DNA of 32,951 nt from contig JAGSHC010000047.1 of NCBI GenBank assembly GCA_023954745.1, positions 1-32,951 of the forward strand. Direction: 5' to 3'. This stretch comes from Deltaproteobacteria bacterium. GTDB lineage: Bacteria; Myxococcota_A; UBA796; UBA9615. The notes beneath the pieces were generated by a model that saw nothing but the letters and a program-made list of their open reading frames with translations, did not search any database and was not told where the DNA came from. The position numbers and the translations under genes were made by a program. Every line of letters begins with the position of its first letter. The first letter of the stretch is position 1. Positions 15,907-23,141 of the stretch are shown here, piece after piece.

Positions 15907-17031
15907 CTAGGCGCGCTCGACCCACTTGCTCAACACGCCGTGGAAGTGCGCGGCGGCCTCTTCCTCTTCGTGCAGGCGCTGCATCCGCACCGCATCGGTG
16001 GCCACCCCCTCCTGGAACCACTTCAGGATGTGCAGGTCCTCCCGGAGGATGTACCGAGATGCCCCCCAGGTGGCATAGGCCCTCGCGAGCTCGATGCCCC
16101 GAGCCCCCTTGCGACGACAGAAGGCGTAGTGCAGCTCGCACTTGTCGGCCTCCACCGGCCAGACCTGCATCACCGTCAGGTGATAGGGCAGCACGTTGAT
16201 GAGGAAGTTGGGGAAGATCAGGTACTTGTGCAGCGAGCTCTTCTGCTTGCGGGTGTAGGGGCCCCCGCGGCTGCACTTGTCGTCGAGCCACCCGCGCCAT
16301 CCGTAGGGAGCGATGTGCAGCGTCTGCCGGGTGTTGTCCCCGTAGGAACGCATGTCCGGCCCGGTGGCGACGTGCGGGGTCACGGTGCTGCTGTGCACGA
16401 AGGGCACGTGATAGAAGTCCGTGGCGTTCTCGAGCACCGCCTTCCAGTTGGTCGGCAGGGGGAACACCTTCTCCTGGATGGGCCGCATCTGGGACAGCTC
16501 GTAGGGAGCCAGCTCCTCGGCGATGCCCCCCAGGCTCTGCTCCAGCTCCGGCGCATCCTTGCTCAGGGTGATCCACACGAAGCCCAGGAGGACCCGAAGC
16601 CGCACCCGGTGGAGGTGCATCTTCTCGCAAGCGAGCTCCTCGAACCCGTCGGGTCGAGGCACGTGCTCCAGGTGTCCGTCGAGTCCGTAGCGCCAGCCGT
16701 GGTAGCGGCAGCGGATCTCGGGGGTGTTGCCCGCTCCCTCCAGAAGCCGGGAGCCGCGATGGAGGCAGGTGTTCTGGAACGCCCGCAGCTCGCCTTGAGC
16801 ATCCCGCACAATGATGACCGAGGCCCCGAACTGCTCGAAGCAGAAGAAGTCACCCGCCTTTGCCACCTGCCAGAGCGGACAGGCGACAACCCAGGCCTTG
16901 CGGAAGACGCGGGTCTTCTCGACGTCGAGGAACTCCGGGTCGGTGTACCGCGTACCGGGGACCGAACGCATCAAGCCCGGCTCCCGCAGGCGCGTGACTT
17001 TGGGGTGCTCGGATCGTCTGGGGTTGGCCAC
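15907..17031 (-). CDS. Rieske non-heme iron oxygenase, alpha-subunit type
   Basis: A 374-residue protein. The N-terminal Rieske domain has CLH (Cys89, His91) and CRYH (Cys108, His111) ligands for the 2Fe-2S cluster. The catalytic domain has ENATDFYHVPFVH (201-213), giving Asp205 for electron transfer and His208/His213 for mononuclear iron. Such enzymes hydroxylate, demethylate or desaturate aromatic, amine or sterol substrates and need a separate reductase, which is not seen nearby. Similarity in the first 60 residues (TRYTDPEFLDVEKTRVFRKAW) resembles the choline/carnitine/phenylpropionate alpha-subunit group. The substrate is open. The GTG at 17031 is chosen because a TATCAT hexamer ends 7 nt upstream; ATG 16971 is an alternative. 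It is divergent from a sigma-54-driven small peptide gene. Confidence 0.92.
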   Translation of the reverse strand: MANPRRSEHPKVTRLREPGLMRSVPGTRYTDPEFLDVEKTRVFRKAWVVACPLWQVAKAGDFFCFEQFGASVIIVRDAQGELRAFQNTCLHRGSRLLEGAGNTPEIRCRYHGWRYGLDGHLEHVPRPDGFEELACEKMHLHRVRLRVLLGFVWITLSKDAPELEQSLGGIAEELAPYELSQMRPIQEKVFPLPTNWKAVLENATDFYHVPFVHSSTVTPHVATGPDMRSYGDNTRQTLHIAPYGWRGWLDDKCSRGGPYTRKQKSSLHKYLIFPNFLINVLPYHLTVMQVWPVEADKCELHYAFCRRKGARGIELARAYATWGASRYILREDLHILKWFQEGVATDAVRMQRLHEEEEAAAHFHGVLSKWVERA

Positions 17032-17038
17032 TTGCCCG

Positions 17039-17044
17039 ATGATA
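17039..17044 (-). promoter_or_regulatory. -10 hexamer TATCAT, leaderless spacing to the Rieske gene
   Basis: TATCAT on the minus strand ends 7 nt before the GTG at 17031; no Shine-Dalgarno precedes that codon. Confidence 0.5.
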
Positions 17045-17092
17045 ACCGGCGCAGCGCGACCCTCGCCGAACCCCCGCCCATGGCTACTACGC

Positions 17093-17120
17093 AAGAAGTA
17101 GTGGGCAGGCCCTACTTCTT
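17093..17120. promoter_or_regulatory. Long dyad AAGAAGTAG-...-CTACTTCTT, possible enhancer-binding-protein site
   Basis: Left arm AAGAAGTAGTGGG (17093-17105), loop CAGG, right arm CCCTACTTCTT (17110-17120): 12 pairs with one bulged T. A further CTACTAC half-site lies at 17084-17090. It sits about 120-150 bp upstream of the sigma-54 promoter at 17238, the normal position for an activator enhancer, and inside the Rieske 5' region. It is followed by TTCC on the plus strand, so a hairpin terminator or attenuator is an alternative reading. Confidence 0.45.
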
Positions 17121-17237
17121 TTCCGGTTTGGGGCGTGGCCGGCTCCAGTCCTGGAGACGAGGTGCCGAGCGGTCGATCGACGAGGATCCCTTTGAGCCCT
17201 TGCTCACCCGCCTCCTTTGGCCCCGTCGCTGAGCTGG

Positions 17238-17252
17238 TGGCACGGCGCTTGC
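17238..17252 (+). promoter_or_regulatory. Sigma-54 promoter TGGCAC-N5-TTGC
   Basis: TGGCAC (17238-17243), 5-nt spacer, TTGC (17249-17252): an exact match to the -24/-12 consensus of RpoN promoters. The expected transcript start is about 17263, 27 nt before the ATG at 17290. This is the only such match I noticed in the window. It implies ATP-dependent activation by an enhancer-binding protein. Confidence 0.7.
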
Positions 17253-17289
17253 GACGGAAGGAGGCACGCAGCCAACCAAGGCCGCGAGG

Positions 17290-17481
17290 ATGGGCAAGAC
17301 CATGGAAGCCACTCGCACGCTCGAGCAGCCGACGTCCTGGAACCCCCTCGACCTCACGGACGAGAGCGTCCCCTCCATCACTGGAGCCGCCAACGACGGC
17401 GGCCCCGGCTTCCTCCCCGACCGCGACACCCGGCCGGAGCTGGCGCCCGTGGACGTGCCCTCCACGCCCCGGAGCGAGTAG
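17290..17481 (+). CDS. Small peptide (63 aa) with a double-glycine-like leader, sigma-54 driven
   Basis: A 63-residue product, acidic and Pro-rich, no Cys, no signal peptide or helix. Third codon positions are almost all G or C, better than the opposite-strand frame, so the plus frame looks genuinely coding. Residues 22-33 read LTDESVPSITGA. Counted back from Ala33 this gives Leu -12, Thr -11, Val -7, Ile -4, Gly -2 and Ala -1, close to the LS-x-x-EL-x-x-I-x-GG leader rule of peptides exported by C39-peptidase transporters; the Glu is at -9 instead of -8 and there is a Pro at -6. The predicted core would be residues 34-63. No C39 transporter or modification enzyme is seen in this window apart from the divergent Rieske oxygenase. 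ATG 17302 is an alternative start. Function unknown. Confidence 0.55.
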   Translation: MGKTMEATRTLEQPTSWNPLDLTDESVPSITGAANDGGPGFLPDRDTRPELAPVDVPSTPRSE

Positions 17482-17495
17482 CACCGGGAGCTCGG

Positions 17496-17509
17496 GCCGC
17501 CGGGGCGGC
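17496..17509 (+). terminator. GC hairpin after the small peptide gene
   Basis: GCCGC-CGGG-GCGGC, a 5-bp stem with a 4-nt loop, 14 nt after the stop at 17481. No T tract. Confidence 0.35.
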
Positions 17510-17590
17510 ACCTGAACGACGAACGAGGGCCTGGCCGAGCTGCTCGGCGCTCTTCATTGCGATGTGCGCCTCAACTCGGTGAGAAGCCGT

Positions 17591-18433
17591 TCAGCGCTCG
17601 TTGCAGACCGTGTCGAAGAAGGCCTTCATCGGGGGAAACAGACCCTCGGGGACCCACGCGTGTTCGTAGGCGTACTCGAAGTCGGTCTCCGTCACCTGAT
17701 CTGCGTCAATCCACATGTCGATGACGTCCTGCACTGCCGCGCGGGGGACGATCGGGTCCTCGTCGTCGTGGATGAAGAGGCCCGCGCACTCGCTGTCCCA
17801 GGGGGTCTCGGGCCACGGGCTGAAGGGGTTGGACCCTGCGTGGTTGACGATGCTTGCCAGGCGCTCGCCGTGGGCCCAGCCCAGGTAGGTGGCGGCGCGT
17901 CCACCCGCTGACGAGCCCAGCGCGTGCACCCGGTCCAGATCGATGTCGTATTGCTCACCCAGGAGATCGAGGGAGGCGTTGAAGAAGTCCGCGTCCTCCT
18001 GGGAGTCCGTCCAGTTGATCTGGCTGTTGCCGGTATCTCCGGGGTTGGCGAGATAGACCACCCAGCCGTGCTCCTCGGCCCAGTCGATCATCCCCAGCTG
18101 CGCGAAGAGCGCCTCGTTGTCCGCGCGGGCCAAGGGCATGCGGCGCCCCACCAGCAGGAGCACGGGCATGGGTGTCACGGCGGCGCTGCTCGGCGCGTAG
18201 GCCAGCATCTCGTACTGGGAGCTTCCGTCGCCGGGTCCAAAACCAGGGACCGAGTACCAGGTGGCGACATCCATCGCCCCACCGCTCCCTCCCGAGGAGA
18301 GCCCGCACGCCGCGTCGTCGTCGTCCCCCAGGTCGTCGTCGTTCGCGGCGTCGTCGTCATCACCCGCCCCCGGCTCGGCGCAACCGGCAGAGACGAGGAG
18401 GCAGGAGAGCAAGAAGAAGAGAGATGAGCGCAT
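17591..18433 (-). CDS. Lipoprotein alpha/beta hydrolase (esterase/depolymerase-like) with poly-Asp linker
   Basis: A 280-residue lipoprotein: lipobox VSAGC (Cys18), then an acidic tether GDDDDAANDDDLGDDDD (24-40). The catalytic domain has the nucleophile elbow ALGSSAGGRAA with Ser175, an acid in DDEDPIVP (Asp226) and a His in YEHAWVPEG (His258). This is the layout of LpqC/poly-hydroxybutyrate-depolymerase-like and feruloyl-esterase-like enzymes, which cut esters outside the cytosol. Substrate unknown. It should be membrane-tethered and secreted. ATG 18433 has no Shine-Dalgarno; a TACCTT hexamer ends 6 nt upstream. Both neighbours on the right run in the same direction but the gap of 148 bp holds its own promoter. 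Confidence 0.85.
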   Translation of the reverse strand: MRSSLFFLLSCLLVSAGCAEPGAGDDDDAANDDDLGDDDDAACGLSSGGSGGAMDVATWYSVPGFGPGDGSSQYEMLAYAPSSAAVTPMPVLLLVGRRMPLARADNEALFAQLGMIDWAEEHGWVVYLANPGDTGNSQINWTDSQEDADFFNASLDLLGEQYDIDLDRVHALGSSAGGRAATYLGWAHGERLASIVNHAGSNPFSPWPETPWDSECAGLFIHDDEDPIVPRAAVQDVIDMWIDADQVTETDFEYAYEHAWVPEGLFPPMKAFFDTVCNER

Positions 18434-18439
18434 GCCGAG

Positions 18440-18445
18440 AAGGTA
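18440..18445 (-). promoter_or_regulatory. -10 hexamer TACCTT, leaderless spacing to the lipoprotein esterase
   Basis: TACCTT on the minus strand ends 6 nt before ATG 18433. The same hexamer precedes trkA and the PlsC gene. Confidence 0.6.
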
Positions 18446-18526
18446 GCCAACCAGCCACCACCATCAAACGCCACCGAGGCAGGAACTGAGGGTCAGGGGC
18501 GTCGAGGGCAAGGAGCCACGAGGGAC

Positions 18527-18543
18527 GCGTATTGACAATACGC
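18527..18543. terminator. Inverted repeat GCGTATT-GAC-AATACGC
   Basis: Perfect 7-bp arms with a 3-nt spacer, about 40 nt downstream of the stop of the Cys-rich protein gene (minus strand). It could be its terminator stem or an operator for the downstream esterase gene. No T run on the minus strand. Confidence 0.4.
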
Positions 18544-18581
18544 AACCGAGTGAGCGACGCCGCCATCGGCGCCCCTGGACC

Positions 18582-19793
18582 TCAGTTCGCGACGCAGCCG
18601 CATCCGCAGGCGTTGCTGAAGAAGTCCTCGTTCGGCGGGCAGACGTAGCGAAGGACCGAGCACTGAGCCACCGATGTCGCCACGTACGTGTAGCGCGGGT
18701 CGGTGGGGTTGGCGCACGCCTGCCAGCTGCAGCTGAACTCGAAGCAGCTGAAGAAGCCCGGCACCATCGGGTGAATGACGTTGCCGCAGTCGTTCTGGGC
18801 CGTCGAGTCGCTCATGCACCACATCTCGGTGTGACAGGCCCCGGCGGGATCCGCGGGCACGTTCGTCTGCCACTCCTTGCAGAACAGCCCGTCGTCGCAC
18901 TGCAACGCCGCGATACCACCGCAGGTGGCGCCAACTCCGTCGCCCCACTCGTAGTCCACCTCAGCGTCGCCCGACTGGAAGCCGAAGGCCCGCATCGTCA
19001 GCGGCCGAGTGACGGCTCCTGCGATCTCGATGCTCTCGTGGCCCCAGTTCCCGTTGATGCCGTTGTAGCCGGACCAGGTGATGGTCATGCCGTGATAGGT
19101 CGTCTGCTGCTGGCCGGCCCCGCTGAGGATTCCGCTCGGCCAGGCCACGATCTCCGTCCCATCGATGGCGTCGATGAGCTGCACGTCGAGGTCATTGCCC
19201 CCGCCCGCGTTGAGCTCGATCTCCACGTTCACCTTGCCCAGGGGGATGTCGCCGATGGTCTCGACGCCGTTCTGGGGGATGAACTGCTGGAAGTTCCCCT
19301 CCCCGATCTCGTAGCAGGTGGGGTCTCCCGAGAACGCGTAACTGACGTCCGAGTCGCCGGCCTGGTAGCCAAACGCCTTCATCACCAGCGGCCGGTTGGT
19401 CGTGCCGTTGATCTCGATGGACTCGTTGCCCTTGCCGTCGGACGTCTGGTCGCCGTTGTAGCCAGACCAGCAGTACTCGACCGCGTCAAAGGTCGTGCAG
19501 CCATAGGAGGGACCGTTCAGCAGGCCGTTGGGCCACGCGATGATCTCCGTGCCCGTCCACACGTCGATGAGCTGAATGTCGACGTCGCGCGGTGACTCGA
19601 GGTCGATGGACACGCCCACCTTGCCCTCGGGGATCTCGCCCACCTCGGAGAAGGTGCCCTGGGGCACGAACTCGACAAAGCTGCCGCTGCCCGAGGAACA
19701 ATCGCCACCCCAGTCAAAGCCGGCGACGGCGGGAGTGGGGGCGAGGCTGGCGCACGCAAGGGCGGCGACAGAGGCGATGAGAATGCGCGACAT
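18582..19793 (-). CDS. Secreted protein: two tandem copies of a beta-type domain plus a Cys-rich tail
   Basis: A 403-residue protein with signal peptide (cleavage near AVA, residue 24). Residues about 38-153 and 167-282 are two copies of one domain. Each copy has (F/Q)FVPQ-like start, G(E/D)IP-GKV-V-I-L, D(I/L)DVQLID-TGTEI-AWP-G, WSGYNG, ESIEI-G and RPL-M-AFG-Q-GD--V-Y. I do not recognise the family; it looks like an all-beta lectin-like or PPC-like fold. Residues 291-403 form a Cys-rich region with 14 Cys, starting CGGIAALQCDDGLFC, a motif familiar from Myxococcota surface proteins, and ending CGCGC. It is probably disulfide-rich and outside the cell. The start at 19793 is preceded by GGAGAG. 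Binding partner unknown. Confidence 0.82.
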   Translation of the reverse strand: MSRILIASVAALACASLAPTPAVAGFDWGGDCSSGSGSFVEFVPQGTFSEVGEIPEGKVGVSIDLESPRDVDIQLIDVWTGTEIIAWPNGLLNGPSYGCTTFDAVEYCWSGYNGDQTSDGKGNESIEINGTTNRPLVMKAFGYQAGDSDVSYAFSGDPTCYEIGEGNFQQFIPQNGVETIGDIPLGKVNVEIELNAGGGNDLDVQLIDAIDGTEIVAWPSGILSGAGQQQTTYHGMTITWSGYNGINGNWGHESIEIAGAVTRPLTMRAFGFQSGDAEVDYEWGDGVGATCGGIAALQCDDGLFCKEWQTNVPADPAGACHTEMWCMSDSTAQNDCGNVIHPMVPGFFSCFEFSCSWQACANPTDPRYTYVATSVAQCSVLRYVCPPNEDFFSNACGCGCVAN

Positions 19794-19917
19794 GGGAGCT
19801 CTCCAGGACCTCGAAGATCGGCGGTTTAGGGCCCTTTCCGACCGTGAGGCCGAGGCTTCTAGATCAGGGCGTAGGGGTGGGTCAAGCCCCATCGCCCACC
19901 AATCCGGATCGCTCCGG

Positions 19918-19923
19918 TACCAT
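19918..19923 (+). promoter_or_regulatory. -10 hexamer TACCAT for the cyclophilin gene
   Basis: TACCAT about 38 nt upstream of ATG 19962, leaving a roughly 32-nt leader that contains GAGGAGG. A leadered counterpart to the leaderless promoters. Confidence 0.35.
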
Positions 19924-19961
19924 CCGCGCTTCGCGCCGCCCGGAGCGCGAGGAGGAATCCC

Positions 19962-20753
19962 ATGAAGAGCCTGCACGTCCTGATTCTCGCCGCCGCCCTC
20001 GCCCTGCCCATCTCCGCCTGCGGAGGAGGCGATGAAGCCGCGGAGAGCACTCCCGCCGCCACCAAGCCGGCCGAGAGCAAGCCCGCGAAGCCCGCCGAGA
20101 TGAAGGCCCCCGGCGCCGAGGCCAAGCCCGCCGTCGCCGACGCGACCCCGGACCCCCTCATCGAGGCCCGCAAGAGCTACCACCCCGCGCTGCTCGATCC
20201 GAGCAAGGCCACCGAGCAGGCGCCCGCGAAGTACACGGTGAAGTTCGAGACGACGAAGGGCGACATCCTCATCGACGTCACCCGCGAGTGGTCGCCCAAC
20301 GGCGCCGACCGCTTCTACAACCTCGTCAAGATCGGCTACTACGACAACGACATCGCGATGTTCCGCGTCATCTCAGGCTTCATGGCGCAGTTCGGCATCC
20401 ACGGTGACCCCGCAGTCAACACGGTGTGGCGCGCGGCGAAGATCGACGACGACCCCGTCAAGGGAAGCAACACGGCCGGCATGGTCACCTTCGCCATGGC
20501 GGGCCCCAACACCCGTACCACCCAGATCTTCATGAACCTCGTGGACAACAAGAACCTCGACGCCATGAAGTTCTCGCCCTTCGGCAAGGTCCAGAACATG
20601 GACGTGCTCGGCACCATCCACTCCGGCTACGGCGAGGGCGCCCCCCGCGGCCGCGGTCCGCACCAGGGCATGGTCCAGAGCAAGGGCAACCAGTACCTGC
20701 AGGCCAACTTCCCCGACCTCGACTACATCAAGAAGGCGTCCATCGTCGAGTAG
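19962..20753 (+). CDS. Lipoprotein peptidyl-prolyl isomerase, cyclophilin type
   Basis: A 263-residue lipoprotein: signal with lipobox ISAC (Cys20), then an Ala/Lys/Pro/Glu-rich flexible tether to about residue 60. The cyclophilin domain spans about 90-260: VKFETTKGDILIDV, GADRFYNLVKIGYYDN, FRVISGFMAQFG (the catalytic Arg-Phe block), TFAMAGPNTRTTQIFMNL and FSPFGKVQNMDVL. It should catalyse proline cis-trans isomerisation of exported proteins in the periplasm or on the surface. The Trp that binds cyclosporin in other members is not evident, as in many bacterial forms. Start has GAGGAGG about 7 nt upstream. Confidence 0.93.
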   Translation: MKSLHVLILAAALALPISACGGGDEAAESTPAATKPAESKPAKPAEMKAPGAEAKPAVADATPDPLIEARKSYHPALLDPSKATEQAPAKYTVKFETTKGDILIDVTREWSPNGADRFYNLVKIGYYDNDIAMFRVISGFMAQFGIHGDPAVNTVWRAAKIDDDPVKGSNTAGMVTFAMAGPNTRTTQIFMNLVDNKNLDAMKFSPFGKVQNMDVLGTIHSGYGEGAPRGRGPHQGMVQSKGNQYLQANFPDLDYIKKASIVE

Positions 20754-20805
20754 TCGTCGGGCCGGGCCGGAACTCCCCCGGACCCTAACGCGACGCTCCG
20801 TGGCA

Positions 20806-20834
20806 GGATCCCCTTCAATCCTTGGAGGGGATCC
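20806..20834 (+). promoter_or_regulatory. RBS-sequestering hairpin upstream of the MopE-like gene
   Basis: Perfect 9-bp inverted repeat GGATCCCCT (20806-20814) and AGGGGATCC (20826-20834) with an 11-nt loop. The right arm includes most of the Shine-Dalgarno (GGAGGGG, 20824-20830) and ends directly before ATG 20835. When folded it would hide the ribosome binding site. Confidence 0.6.
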
Positions 20835-23132
20835 ATGAACCGTCTCTCGCCGGCCTCTCTCGCGGGCCTGCTCGCAGTCAGCCTGACCGCGCTCGCCACG
20901 CCCGCCCTGGCCCAGACCGGTGGCCCCGACACCTTCGGCTACCGCTACTTCCCGGCGACCTACGATTGGGTCGATCTCAGCACACTTGGGGGCTCCGTCC
21001 CCACCACCATCGCCGGCAGCGGGGCCGAGACCGTCGCCCTCCCCTTCGGGTTCGACTTCTACGGAGTGACCTACAACTCCGTGCGCGTCGGCGCCGAAGG
21101 TGGGCTGAGCTTCGACGTCTCCGCCGGGATCCCAAGCGGCAACGGCTGCCTCCCGTCCACCTCCTCGGGCGCTCCGGACATCGCGGTGTTCTGGGATGAC
21201 CTGAACCCGCAGGTGGGCGAGATCCGCACCTTCCACGACTCGGCGAACAGCCGCTTCATCATCAGCTGGGAAGACGTCGCCCACGCCCCGAACAACGGGT
21301 CCGCCAGCTTCCAGGTGCACCTGTACGAGAGCAGCGACATCCAGTTCCACTACGAGGACGTGAACTTCGGGAACACGGTCAGCAACTTCGGCATCAGTGC
21401 CACGGTGGGTATCCAGGACAACACCGGCGGCACCATCCTCGCCGGCGACTTCCTCGAGTGGTTCTGCAACAGCCCCGTTCTGAGCGACGGCATCGCGGTC
21501 ACGTTCTCCTCGTGCGCGGACGACGATGGAGACGGCTTCACCGCGGACACCTGCGGCGGACCGGACTGCGACGACACCGACGCGGACATCAACCCCGACG
21601 CGGCCGAGGCCTGCGACGGGGTCGACAACGACTGCGACGGCGTCACGACGGACGAGAACGCGGACGAGGACGGCGACGGCGAGACCCCCTGCCAGGGCGA
21701 CTGCGACGATGGCGAAGCGCTGGTGCTCAGCACCGGCACCGAGGTGTGCGATGGCCTCGACAACGACTGTCTCAACGGGATTGACGACCCCTTCGACGGG
21801 GACGGAGACCAGTGGGCGACGTGCGTGGGCGACTGCGACGACGCCGACGCGAGCATCTATCCAGGCGCCCCGGAGATCTGCGACGGCGAGGACAGCGACT
21901 GCGACGGCACCACCCTCGCCAGCTACGAGAGCCCCGACGGCAGCCTCTTCACCACCGCGAACTCCTTCTACCGCGGCGGCATGTTCTCGCCGTCGGCCCC
22001 GACCTTCCTCGAGAACATCGAGATGTGGATCGACCCGGACGGCACCTTCAACAGCCCGCGCAGCGTGGTCTGGCTCGTGTACGAGGGACCGGACCCCACC
22101 GGCGACATGAACAAGATCGTGGAGCTGCCCCAGCAGATCCCGTCGTCCGGCGCTGGCTGGTACGCCTCGCCGCAGATGGCCGTCGCCATGCAGCCCGGCA
22201 TGTACTACTCCCTCGGCATCTGGTGGGACGGCGTCATGGGCTACGGCTACGAGACCAGCCCCATCTTCCCCGCCCCCACTGGCTGGGGCGAGCAGGTGGC
22301 CGGCTCCTCCCTCGGTCCCTGGACGTCCCCCCCCCCCATGGCCGGCAACCTCGACTCGAGCACGTCCTATGACATCCAGGTCATTACCGGCGGCGAGGGC
22401 GACTACGACGGCGACGGCGACCTCACCTGTGAGGACTGCAACGACACCGACGCCGCAGCGAGCAGTGGGGCCACCGAGATCTGCGACGGAGTCGACAACA
22501 ACTGCGACGGCATGCTCGCCCCGGCCGAAGGCGACGCCGACGGCGACGGCTACATCCCCTGCATCGACGACTGCGACGATGGCGACGACACCATCTACCC
22601 CGGCGCCCCCGAAGCGTGCGACGGCCTCGACAACGACTGCGATGGCACCGTGCCCGCTGACGAGCTCGACGGTGACGTCGACGGCTCCCCTGGCTGCGAG
22701 GACTGCGACGACAACGACAGCACCAACTTTCCCGGCAACACAGAAGTGTGCGACGGGCAGGACAACGACTGCATCGGCGGCGTGCCCACCAACGAGGCCG
22801 ATGTCGATCAGGACGGCGTGCGCCCCTGCGAGGGGGACTGCGACGACTTCTCGCCCCTCGCCACGCCCGACAATGAGACGGAGACGGACTGCGACGACAA
22901 CGTCGACAACGACTGCGATGGCGTCACGGACCTCACGGACCCGGACTGCTTCGGCGGCGGTGACGACGACGACGCGGCGGACGACGACGACCTCGGAGAC
23001 GACGACGACACCGGGATCCCGGATCCCGAGGGAGCGTGCAGCTGCAACAGCGACGTCTCGGACGGAGGGGGGAGCGCATGGTTTGCCACCCTCTTCGTTC
23101 TTCCCCTCCTGAGGCGGCGCCGCCGCAGGTAA
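20835..23132 (+). CDS. MopE-like multi-repeat surface protein with MYXO-CTERM sorting tail
   Basis: A 765-residue secreted protein. Signal peptide 1-26 (cleavage near ALA). An N-terminal beta-rich domain (about 30-225) resembles nidogen-like domains (VALPFGFDFYGVTYNSVRVG, FWDDLNP). Then MopE-type metal-binding repeats (CDGVDNDCDG, CDDTDADINP, CDGLDNDC) fill about 227-361 and again 523-704. A separate all-beta domain is inserted at about 361-522. The tail has a poly-Asp linker (GDDDDAADDDDLGDDDD) then CSC, a hydrophobic segment and an Arg run, a MYXO-CTERM signal cut by myxosortase. MopE of Methylococcus binds copper; the Asp loops here more likely bind Ca2+ or metals in general. The start has GGAGGGG buried in a 9-bp hairpin. 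Confidence 0.92.
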   Translation: MNRLSPASLAGLLAVSLTALATPALAQTGGPDTFGYRYFPATYDWVDLSTLGGSVPTTIAGSGAETVALPFGFDFYGVTYNSVRVGAEGGLSFDVSAGIPSGNGCLPSTSSGAPDIAVFWDDLNPQVGEIRTFHDSANSRFIISWEDVAHAPNNGSASFQVHLYESSDIQFHYEDVNFGNTVSNFGISATVGIQDNTGGTILAGDFLEWFCNSPVLSDGIAVTFSSCADDDGDGFTADTCGGPDCDDTDADINPDAAEACDGVDNDCDGVTTDENADEDGDGETPCQGDCDDGEALVLSTGTEVCDGLDNDCLNGIDDPFDGDGDQWATCVGDCDDADASIYPGAPEICDGEDSDCDGTTLASYESPDGSLFTTANSFYRGGMFSPSAPTFLENIEMWIDPDGTFNSPRSVVWLVYEGPDPTGDMNKIVELPQQIPSSGAGWYASPQMAVAMQPGMYYSLGIWWDGVMGYGYETSPIFPAPTGWGEQVAGSSLGPWTSPPPMAGNLDSSTSYDIQVITGGEGDYDGDGDLTCEDCNDTDAAASSGATEICDGVDNNCDGMLAPAEGDADGDGYIPCIDDCDDGDDTIYPGAPEACDGLDNDCDGTVPADELDGDVDGSPGCEDCDDNDSTNFPGNTEVCDGQDNDCIGGVPTNEADVDQDGVRPCEGDCDDFSPLATPDNETETDCDDNVDNDCDGVTDLTDPDCFGGGDDDDAADDDDLGDDDDTGIPDPEGACSCNSDVSDGGGSAWFATLFVLPLLRRRRRR

Positions 23133-23135
23133 CGT
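23130..23135 (+). promoter_or_regulatory. TAACGT hexamer, leaderless spacing to the subunit-3 gene
   Basis: TAACGT ends 6 nt before ATG 23142 and overlaps the stop codon (TAA, 23130-23132) of the MopE-like gene. It may give the downstream pair its own promoter. Confidence 0.45.
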
Positions 23136-23141
23136 CGGAGC

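Noticed and set aside
17112-17465. Minus-strand ORF containing a lipobox-like MVLPILAALVGC
   Set aside because: It overlaps the small peptide gene; third-position GC is clearly lower on the minus frame, no Shine-Dalgarno or TANNNT hexamer at its possible starts. It remains a weak alternative.
14051-17595. Shared sequence GAGAAGCCGTT(T/C)AG at 14051 and 17580
   Set aside because: A single 14-nt near match, one copy at the murB promoter and the other at the end of the esterase gene; most likely chance.
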